Shown: positions 1 through 5,250 of the stretch, one piece after another
How the letters are laid out: each line of letters begins with the position of its first letter
Numbering within the stretch: the first letter of the stretch is position 1
Assembly (NCBI GenBank): GCA_024683115.1
Contig: JAIKYM010000078.1
Coordinates: 1 to 5,780 of the forward strand
Source: Bacilli bacterium
Lineage (GTDB): Bacteria > Bacillota_I > Bacilli_A > RF39 > UBA660
Direction of reading: 5' to 3'
Length of the DNA stretch: 5,780 nt
Program-made: the position numbers and the translations under genes
Notes under the pieces: model-generated
The model's input: the letters and a program-made list of their open reading frames with translations, nothing else
Database searches by the model: none
What the model was told of the DNA's origin: nothing

Positions 1-1
1 T

Positions 2-1405
2 ATGATGGAAACAACTGATAATACAGGATTGCTTACAGCTATTTCTTTAGATATTTATAAGAATATAACTAACTTTGAAGAAAAGATAGAAATAGATATT
101 ACACCTATTGAACCAGTTGTTGAAATACCTCCTGAAAAGAAGGTTGAATATAATATTACTGATATTGATTTTTCATCTTTAATAGCTAATGAAAAAGATG
201 ATTCAGTTAATACATTACATAAGTATTTTGCATCTCAAAATCCAACTAATAGAAATGAGATGACTGGTATATTTAAAGATAAGAATTTAATATTTATTAC
301 AGCTGAAGCATTTTATCCAATAGCTGTAGATAAAGATTTAACTCCTACTTTATATAAGTTAGTTAATGAAGGTATTAAGTTTAATAATTATTATCAACCT
401 ATTTATGGATGTTCTACATCTGATGGTGAGTTTGTTAACTTATTAGGCTTATTACCTGGTATATCTACATGTTCTATGGATAGAACTCATGATGTATATT
501 TACCATATGTAATAGGTAATAGTTTTAAGAAGTATGGATATGATACATATGCTATTCATGGATGGACTTATACTTATTATCATAGAGATAAATCTTATCC
601 TAATCTAGGATTCGAAAAATACTATGGATATGATAGATTAAAGAAAGGTTATAAATATGCTTTACCTAATATTAAGTATAGTTGGCCTACAAGTGATATA
701 GATGTTATTAATTCAGCATATCCAATATTTAGCCAATCAGAAAAGTATGTAACATATATGATGTCTATTTCAGGACACTTACAATATAGTTGGGGTGGAA
801 ATGCGATGTCACGTAAGAATAAAGATTTAGTTAAAGGTGTTAAAGCTAGTGAATCTATTAAGGCTTACATTGCAGCCAATATAGAATTTGATAGATCTTT
901 AGAGATATTACTTAAAGATTTAGAAGAATCTGGTACTTTAAAAGATACTGTTATTGTTATAGCTGCTGATCATTATCCATATGGATTAACTAATGATGAA
1001 ATTAAATCTTATGTTGATTGGGTTCAAAATGAAACATTTGATATTTATCGAAATAACTTAATAATATATAATAGTGAGTTAACAGGTATAACTGTTGATA
1101 AGAATGTAGGATCTATTGATATCTTACCAACTTTATTAAATATGTTTGGTATTGAATATGATTCTAGATTATTAATTGGACACGATGTGTTCTCTGATGC
1201 TAGTGATTTAGTTATTTTTAATAATAAGTCTTGGGTAACAGATAAAGGAAGATATGATTATTTAAAGAAAAAATTCTATCCTTTTGAAGGTGTAGAAGTT
1301 GATCAAGATTACATTAAAAAGATTAACTCTATTATAAGTACTAAATTCCAAGTATCTAAATCAATATTACAAAAAAATTATTATAAAAAAGTGTTAGGGG
1401 AGTGA
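2..1405 (+). CDS. LTA synthase-family (LtaS/sulfatase-fold) phosphoglycerol transferase, 5' partial
   Basis: The extracellular catalytic part of a lipoteichoic-acid-synthase-family enzyme. Known members move glycerol-phosphate from phosphatidylglycerol onto a growing teichoic-acid chain on the outer face of the membrane. Counting from the first ATG, the metal and catalytic positions known from S. aureus LtaS can be placed. The nucleophile Thr is T139 in CSTSDGEF (LtaS T300), a metal-binding Glu is E102 in ITAEAF (E255), and Asp-His is D323-H324 in AADHYPYG (D475/H476). Substrate-site-like motifs AIHGW (184-188) and SISGHL (255-260) also fit. Full LtaS proteins begin with about five membrane helices; none is visible here, and the segment GLLTAISLDIYK (9-20) resembles the linker just after them. 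The first ATG is therefore probably internal and the true start lies upstream of the window. The stop TGA (1403-1405) lies 5 nt before ftsY, whose ribosome site sits inside this gene's last codons. A paralogous primase or other LTA-family activity cannot be excluded. Confidence 0.88.
   Translation: MMETTDNTGLLTAISLDIYKNITNFEEKIEIDITPIEPVVEIPPEKKVEYNITDIDFSSLIANEKDDSVNTLHKYFASQNPTNRNEMTGIFKDKNLIFITAEAFYPIAVDKDLTPTLYKLVNEGIKFNNYYQPIYGCSTSDGEFVNLLGLLPGISTCSMDRTHDVYLPYVIGNSFKKYGYDTYAIHGWTYTYYHRDKSYPNLGFEKYYGYDRLKKGYKYALPNIKYSWPTSDIDVINSAYPIFSQSEKYVTYMMSISGHLQYSWGGNAMSRKNKDLVKGVKASESIKAYIAANIEFDRSLEILLKDLEESGTLKDTVIVIAADHYPYGLTNDEIKSYVDWVQNETFDIYRNNLIIYNSELTGITVDKNVGSIDILPTLLNMFGIEYDSRLLIGHDVFSDASDLVIFNNKSWVTDKGRYDYLKKKFYPFEGVEVDQDYIKKINSIISTKFQVSKSILQKNYYKKVLGE
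1397..1402 (+). promoter_or_regulatory. Ribosome binding site that sets the ftsY start
   Basis: GGGGAG lies 8 nt before ATG 1411, a normal Shine-Dalgarno distance. The upstream in-frame GTG at 1402 overlaps this motif and has no ribosome site of its own at usable spacing. Starting at 1411 also gives MGFF, the usual N-terminus of bacterial FtsY. The site lies within the last codons of the upstream gene, so the two are probably translationally coupled. Confidence 0.75.
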
Positions 1406-1410
1406 AGGTA

Positions 1411-2703
1411 ATGGGATTTTTCTCAAATCTTAAAAACTTATTTACAAAGAAAAAAGAAGAAATAGAAGAAGTTAAAGAAGAATTTAACGTTGAAACTATA
1501 GAAGAATTAAAAGAAGAATTAGAAGAACCAACTGAAGTAACAGTTGAAGATTATGATATAGATGACGATGGACAAGATGACTTTAAGAAAGGTGATTTTG
1601 AAGCATCTGAAGTTCATGATGTAGATCTAGATATTGATGATGATGGTGAAGATGATTTTGTTACTTCTGACTTTGATGATAAAGAAAACATTCAAGAAGT
1701 TACTGAAGAACAAGTCTTAGAACAAGTAGAGGAAAAGAAAAAAGGTTGGTTCCATAAGAAAGAAAAACAAGATAAAGTAAAACAAACTATTACTTATGAT
1801 AAAGGATTAGAAAAAACAAGAAAAGAATTTGTTTCTTCTCTTTCTTTATTAGGTAAGAAATTTGGTAAAGTTAATGAAGATTATTTTGAAGAACTAGAAG
1901 AAATCTTAATTAAAGCTGATATTGGTGTTAATACAGTTATGAAGTTCTTAGATAGATTAAGAACTAGATGTAAACATGAAAATATTACAGATACAGCCTT
2001 TTTAAATGAAGTAATAGTAGATGAATTATTCTCTATATATGTAGAAGGCGAATCATTAACAGATAAGATTAATATGGCTGAAGAAGGACCAACTATTATT
2101 CTTATGGTTGGGGTAAATGGAGTAGGAAAAACTACTACTATTGGTAAACTTGCTAATAAGTATAAAAAACAAGGCAAAAAGGTTATGTTAATTGGGGCAG
2201 ATACATTTAGAGCTGGAGCTGTTCCACAACTTGAAGAATGGGCAAAAAGAACAGGTTCTTTATTCTATGGTAAAGAAGAAATAGATCCATCTGGTGTTAT
2301 CTATGATGGGCTAGAGATGGCTAAGAAGGAAAAAGCTGACATCGTATTTATTGATACAGCAGGAAGACTTCAAAATAAAGTTAACTTAATGAAAGAGTTA
2401 GAAAAAGTTAATAAAGTAATTGGCAAGTTAGTACCAAATGCACCACATGAAACACTTTTAATCATAGATGCAACAACTGGTCAAAATGGAATAAGCCAAG
2501 CAAAATCATTTAAAGAAATAACTAATATAACTGGTATTGTATTAACTAAACTAGATGGTACTGCTAAAGGTGGTATTGTACTTGCTATTAAAGAAGAAGT
2601 TAATATACCTGTTAAGTTTATAGGTTTAGGTGAGGGTGTAGAAGATTTATCTGCATTCGATATTGAAGACTATATCTATGGTCTATTTAAGGATATGATT
2701 TAA
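1411..2703 (+). CDS. ftsY: Signal recognition particle receptor FtsY (SRP GTPase)
   Basis: FtsY is the membrane-associated receptor that docks SRP-ribosome complexes at the Sec translocon; paired GTP hydrolysis with Ffh releases the nascent chain. From ATG 1411 the protein has 430 residues. In order: a short start MGFF with basic residues; a long acidic Glu/Asp-rich A domain (about 17-108) with two DxDxDGxxD loops at 49-57 and 74-82; a basic stretch (109-122); a helical N domain (about 130-215); and the GTPase G domain. The GTPase motifs are all intact: G1 GVNGVGKTT (234-242), DTFRAGA (264-270), DTAGR (315-319), TKLD (379-382), GLGE (405-408), then the C-terminal DLSAFDIEDYI. This is a complete and presumably active enzyme. 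It follows the LTA-synthase-family gene by 5 nt and precedes ylxM by 1 nt, so all three probably share a transcript. An alternative GTG start at 1402 would add three residues but has poor ribosome-site spacing. Confidence 0.97.
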   Translation: MGFFSNLKNLFTKKKEEIEEVKEEFNVETIEELKEELEEPTEVTVEDYDIDDDGQDDFKKGDFEASEVHDVDLDIDDDGEDDFVTSDFDDKENIQEVTEEQVLEQVEEKKKGWFHKKEKQDKVKQTITYDKGLEKTRKEFVSSLSLLGKKFGKVNEDYFEELEEILIKADIGVNTVMKFLDRLRTRCKHENITDTAFLNEVIVDELFSIYVEGESLTDKINMAEEGPTIILMVGVNGVGKTTTIGKLANKYKKQGKKVMLIGADTFRAGAVPQLEEWAKRTGSLFYGKEEIDPSGVIYDGLEMAKKEKADIVFIDTAGRLQNKVNLMKELEKVNKVIGKLVPNAPHETLLIIDATTGQNGISQAKSFKEITNITGIVLTKLDGTAKGGIVLAIKEEVNIPVKFIGLGEGVEDLSAFDIEDYIYGLFKDMI

Positions 2704-2704
2704 G

Positions 2705-2986
2705 ATGGATGATATTTTATATTTAAGTTCTTTATATGATTACTATAAAGAGTTATTAACAGATAAACAAAGAAGTTATTTTGAAGATTATTATTTTGAT
2801 AATCTAACAATGGAAGAAATAGCAGAGAATAATGATATTTCCAAGAATGCTGTTTCTAAAACAATTATTGAAGTAAAAGAAAAATTATTAGAATATGAAA
2901 ATGCATTACATTTATTAGAAAATAAGAATAATGTAAAGAAAATACTAACCGAAGAAGAATACGAAAAAATAAAGAATTATATATAG
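2705..2986 (+). CDS. ylxM: YlxM/p13-like helix-turn-helix protein of the SRP locus
   Basis: A 93-residue protein of the YlxM/p13 (UPF0122) family, small proteins encoded next to ftsY or ffh in many Bacillota and reported to modulate SRP function. The N-terminal half shows the family pattern: LYDYYKELLTDKQRSYFEDYY (key residues Y11-Y14, L17-L18, D20-K21, Q22, Y25, Y29-Y30), then a sigma-factor-region-4-like helix-turn-helix around 34-60 (TMEEIAENNDISKNAVSKTI). A helical tail follows. AAGGA at 2689-2693, inside the end of ftsY, lies 11 nt before the ATG; only one base separates the ftsY stop from this start, which suggests coupling. Family members are usually followed by ffh; here an exported protein with its own promoter follows instead. 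Confidence 0.9.
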   Translation: MDDILYLSSLYDYYKELLTDKQRSYFEDYYFDNLTMEEIAENNDISKNAVSKTIIEVKEKLLEYENALHLLENKNNVKKILTEEEYEKIKNYI

Positions 2987-2992
2987 TTTTTA

Positions 2993-3001
2993 TGTTATAA
3001 T
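2993..3001 (+). promoter_or_regulatory. Extended -10 promoter for the exported-protein unit
   Basis: TGTTATAAT is a perfect sigma-A -10 hexamer (TATAAT, 2996-3001) with the TGn extension. No good -35 box is seen 15-19 nt upstream, which is tolerable for an extended -10. Transcription should begin near 3008, just before the ribosome site AAGGGTG (3014-3020), giving a leader of about 18 nt. A 6-bp dyad (AGTTTT 2985-2990 / AAAACT 3002-3007) flanks the box and overlaps the ylxM stop; whether it acts as an operator is unknown. Confidence 0.6.
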
Positions 3002-3025
3002 AAAACTAACGATAAGGGTGATTGT

Positions 3026-4456
3026 ATGAAAAAAGGATTTATTAAGTTACTACTTTTATTAATGGTATGTTTTATTGCTCCTAAAGCATTTGCAACATAT
3101 ACATTAGTTAAAACATGTAAGTATCATTACTTTTCTGATTTATATGGATATTCATCAGCTAGAGTAGAATTATATGATACAGATTATTTAAGTAAATCTT
3201 TATATATTGATAGATTCAATAATGAATCTTTATCTCAAAAAGATAAAGAGATAAATAAAACCCTACCACTTCCTGGAGCATGGCAATATGATAATTTAAA
3301 TAACTGGTATACAGATTTTATTTCAGGAGATCATCAAGGAATATGTCCATATTATTTGTTGTTAGATATTAATTTCATAAATGAAGGTTATCTTTCGTAC
3401 GATAAATCATTGTTATATAAATGGGAAGATTATGGTGGTACATATAAGCCAATAGCTTTGTCACATATTTTAGTTTCAGATACTATAGAATACGATTATT
3501 CAGGTTATAACAAAACGCAAGATCAAGACACAATGGAATTTGATGGATATAATCTTTATCCAAGTGGATATGAACATAAAACCGTATCTTTGCAATGTGT
3601 ATATAATGCTTCATCTAATGGATGGACAAGTTCAGTATTTAGAATTTATTCAGATGGTACGTATACTAACCAAATTTTCTTGTTTAATAGTTCTCATGGA
3701 ACATCTGATAGATATAATCCATGGCAAACATTTTATAATGATAGTGGTTTAGTAGGTACTGATATTAATGCTATAAAAAACCTTGGTAGATGTCCTTACT
3801 ACATGGGTATAGATAATGATATGATAAACCAATGGATGTTATCTGATAGTAGAGATGCTATCAAACAACAAGGTAAGTTTGATACTGGTGATGATACTGC
3901 ACATGTTTTAGTATCAAAAACAATTTCGATAGATAAACCTGGCTATGATCCAAACGTAGATGGTTCATTTAAAACTGAACAATCTGAGGTTGCTAAAGCA
4001 TGGTCCGGTTCTGCTAAAATTCCTGATGGTGGAGATTGGAACCCTGATGATCCATATGGATTCCATGTAGGTGATTATTTCTGTACTGAAAAGAATACTG
4101 TTAAAGCCTTAAAAGCTTTAGGAAATATATTATTTATTGCTAAATTAGCAATTCCAATTGTAATAATTATTAGAGGTATATTAGATTTCTTTAGAGCTAC
4201 AATAGCTGGCGATCAAGCAACATTAAAGAAAAAAGCAGTTAGCCTAATGTGGCGTGGAATATGTGGTGTATTTATCTTCTTTATTCCATCTGTTACAAGT
4301 GCATTCTTTAGTGGATTATCTTACTATCAAGTAGTAAGTGATGATGTTAATGCATGTCAAAATTGTTTATTACATCCTAATGATCCGGCATATTGTTATA
4401 TAGGTTTTGACTCATCACAATATCATACTGATGGCGATCCTGACTCAAAAAACTAA
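3026..4456 (+). CDS. Exported protein with duplicated Cys-paired domain and C-terminal TrbC/VirB2-like two-helix module
   Basis: A 476-residue secreted membrane protein, not recognised as a named family over most of its length. A clear signal peptide opens it: KK at 2-3, a Leu-rich core to about 17, and a likely AFA cleavage site at 21-23. Two diverged repeats follow: C31 to Y161 and C191 to Y307. Each has an early Cys, a later CPYY (107-110; 256-259), and a closing H(I/V)LVSxTI...GY (147-161; 293-307). A polar linker leads to C353, then helix 1 (about 366-388), a short basic loop with R390 and K401-K403, and helix 2 (about 411-433). That pair resembles type IV secretion pilins of the TrbC/VirB2 kind; this is inference from pattern and topology. 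A Cys-rich tail (C444, C447, C457) should be extracellular. The ATG has a good ribosome site (AAGGGTG, 5 nt spacing). The TAA directly follows a slippery A AAA AAC, so a fraction of ribosomes may continue into the next frame. Confidence 0.85.
   Translation: MKKGFIKLLLLLMVCFIAPKAFATYTLVKTCKYHYFSDLYGYSSARVELYDTDYLSKSLYIDRFNNESLSQKDKEINKTLPLPGAWQYDNLNNWYTDFISGDHQGICPYYLLLDINFINEGYLSYDKSLLYKWEDYGGTYKPIALSHILVSDTIEYDYSGYNKTQDQDTMEFDGYNLYPSGYEHKTVSLQCVYNASSNGWTSSVFRIYSDGTYTNQIFLFNSSHGTSDRYNPWQTFYNDSGLVGTDINAIKNLGRCPYYMGIDNDMINQWMLSDSRDAIKQQGKFDTGDDTAHVLVSKTISIDKPGYDPNVDGSFKTEQSEVAKAWSGSAKIPDGGDWNPDDPYGFHVGDYFCTEKNTVKALKALGNILFIAKLAIPIVIIIRGILDFFRATIAGDQATLKKKAVSLMWRGICGVFIFFIPSVTSAFFSGLSYYQVVSDDVNACQNCLLHPNDPAYCYIGFDSSQYHTDGDPDSKN
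3116..3946 (+). repeat. Diverged internal domain duplication within the exported protein
   Basis: Copy 1 spans roughly 3116-3508 (residues 31-161) and copy 2 roughly 3596-3946 (residues 191-307). Matching landmarks are CxY near the start (C31/C191), GxCPYY (C107/C256), and the closing HILVSDTI / HVLVSKTI followed by GY. Offsets between matched landmarks shrink from 160 to 149 to 146 residues, so copy 2 has lost about 14 residues internally. One Cys pair per copy suggests one disulfide per domain. The similarity is at protein level only; no obvious DNA repeat remains. Confidence 0.7.
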
Positions 4457-4495
4457 CTAGTGGTGTTGTGGGAAGTAGTACAGCTGCAACATCAC
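4447..4495 (+). promoter_or_regulatory. Candidate programmed -1 ribosomal frameshift site (slippery heptamer plus stem-loop)
   Basis: The heptamer A AAA AAC (4447-4453) is in the upstream gene's frame as AAA-AAC and is directly followed by its TAA stop (4454-4456). This is a classic X XXY YYZ slippery sequence. After a 6-nt spacer, GTGGTGTTG (4460-4468) can pair with CAACATCAC (4487-4495): 9 bp with one G-U pair and an 18-nt loop. Slipping back one base moves ribosomes into the hydrolase frame, which is open only from 4444 because TGA lies at 4441-4443 in that frame. The shift must therefore occur between 4444 and 4456, exactly where the heptamer lies. The product would be 704 residues. No strong upstream Shine-Dalgarno stimulator is seen. 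A missing A in the A6 run would produce the same arrangement and is the main rival. Confidence 0.55.
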
Positions 4496-5139
4496 AAATA
4501 ACATCACAAATAATGAGTGGTGACGAAAGAACTATTAGAGATAAAATAGTTCAAGTTGCCAAGCAAGAAACTGATAGATTAAAAAATGATTTCATTTACT
4601 TATCTCCTGATTTAAGAAACTCGACAGGGTGTAAGAAAGAATTTTTTAATGGAAATATGTGTACTACAGCAAATAAAGAAATATGTATTGGTACAAGTAC
4701 AACGTGTACAAAGTATGGTACTGATTGTAATGGATATGTTGCTTATATACTTCATAAGGCATTAGGTATAACTGCATCTGATTATAGATTTGCAGCGCCT
4801 GATAAAACTAATGGATATTGGTATCCTTTAGATGAAGGTAAGAATTACTATAAAAAGTTAGAAGTAGTTGATAATGCTCTTAATAATATAAGTAGAATAA
4901 CACAAATTGCTAAGCCTGGAGATATGGTTGGTCGTATATGTCCTAAGAGTGATGGTACTTATGATGGTAACCATATAGGAATATATATAGGTGATGGCAA
5001 AGTGGTTGATAACAGTGGTTCATTAACTGTTAGAGATCTTGATAAGTTTGCAACTAGAACTGTAAATGGTACTAAGATAACTAATTGTAATGTCACTATC
5101 ATGCAATTATATAACTTTGATACAAGTACTTATAAATGA
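4468..5139 (+). CDS. NlpC/P60-type cell-wall peptidase domain, probably expressed as a -1 frameshift extension
   Basis: This frame encodes a papain-like cysteine peptidase domain of the NlpC/P60 kind, which cleaves peptide bonds in peptidoglycan. Counting from GTG 4468, the nucleophile is C87 in TDCNGYVAYIL and the catalytic His is H169 in NHIGIYIGDGK, preceded by the typical PGDMV (150-154). The third position, His in many members 12 residues on, is Asp here (D181, followed by N182). Other cysteines (C55, C65, C73, C80, C158, C207) suggest an oxidising, extracellular setting. Yet there is no signal peptide or membrane helix, and neither GTG 4468 nor the next in-frame ATG (4513) has a ribosome site, unlike every complete neighbour. 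The frame overlaps the upstream gene's end and joins it at a slippery heptamer, so it is best read as the C-terminal domain of a 704-residue fusion; the extension then begins with codon 4453. Independent start at GTG remains possible. A CHAP-type domain is a close alternative. Confidence 0.75.
   Translation: MGSSTAATSQITSQIMSGDERTIRDKIVQVAKQETDRLKNDFIYLSPDLRNSTGCKKEFFNGNMCTTANKEICIGTSTTCTKYGTDCNGYVAYILHKALGITASDYRFAAPDKTNGYWYPLDEGKNYYKKLEVVDNALNNISRITQIAKPGDMVGRICPKSDGTYDGNHIGIYIGDGKVVDNSGSLTVRDLDKFATRTVNGTKITNCNVTIMQLYNFDTSTYK
4488..4511 (+). repeat. Perfect 12-nt tandem duplication
   Basis: The unit AACATCACAAAT occurs twice in direct succession (4488-4499 and 4500-4511), encoding TSQI-TSQI in the hydrolase frame. 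The first copy supplies most of the 3' arm of the predicted frameshift stem; the second offers a competing arm able to pair 8 bp (AACATCAC, 4500-4507). Confidence 0.85.
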
Positions 5140-5140
5140 T

Positions 5141-5171
5141 AAAAAGGAATCGCTGTTTGATTCTTTTTTTT
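5141..5171 (+). terminator. Rho-independent terminator
   Basis: The arm at 5141-5151 (five A, then GGAATC) pairs with GATTCT and the following T residues at 5159-5169, around a 7-nt loop (GCTGTTT, 5152-5158). There is one G-U pair. The T-run extends to 5171. It begins one base after the tandem stop TGA-TAA of the hydrolase frame, so it closes the transcription unit that starts near 3008. Confidence 0.85.
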
Positions 5172-5205
5172 GTAAAATAAATGTATTTGTATAAGCTTAA
5201 TAATA

Positions 5206-5231
5206 TATAATATGTGCTTATGTGTTATGAT
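5206..5231 (+). promoter_or_regulatory. Promoter region for the last gene (two candidate -10 boxes)
   Basis: A perfect TATAAT lies at 5206-5211, and an extended -10 TGTTATGAT at 5223-5231 differs at one base from the box before the exported-protein gene. Neither has a convincing -35. The upstream box gives a leader of about 33 nt. The downstream box would start transcription near 5238, at the ribosome site itself, which is tight. A dyad ATAAGC (5191-5196) / GCTTAT (5216-5221) brackets the first box. Confidence 0.4.
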
Positions 5232-5250
5232 TTGTATAGGTGGATAGTAT

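Noticed and set aside
1402..1410. GTG at 1402 as the ftsY start
   Set aside because: The Shine-Dalgarno sequence overlaps this codon and is correctly spaced only for ATG 1411, which also gives the family's MGFF start.
1881..2177. 98-codon open frame on the minus strand inside ftsY
   Set aside because: It lies wholly opposite a strongly conserved gene, has no ribosome site, and its Ser/Ile-rich product is what the antisense of AT-rich coding DNA gives.
2985..3007. Dyad AGTTTT / AAAACT after ylxM as a terminator
   Set aside because: The stem is only 6 bp of mostly A-T pairs with no following T-run, and it encloses a perfect extended -10 box, so a promoter is the better reading.
3540..3752. 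70-codon overlapping open frame in the exported-protein gene
   Set aside because: It is an alternative frame within a coding sequence that has a signal peptide, domain duplication and ribosome site; no independent start signal is present.
1403..5142. Mollicute-type code with TGA read as Trp, suggested by tandem stops (TGA-AGG-TAA at 1403-1411 and TGA-TAA at 5137-5142)
   Set aside because: All Trp positions in the intact genes use TGG, and readthrough would add only one or two residues, so TGA as a normal stop is the simpler reading.
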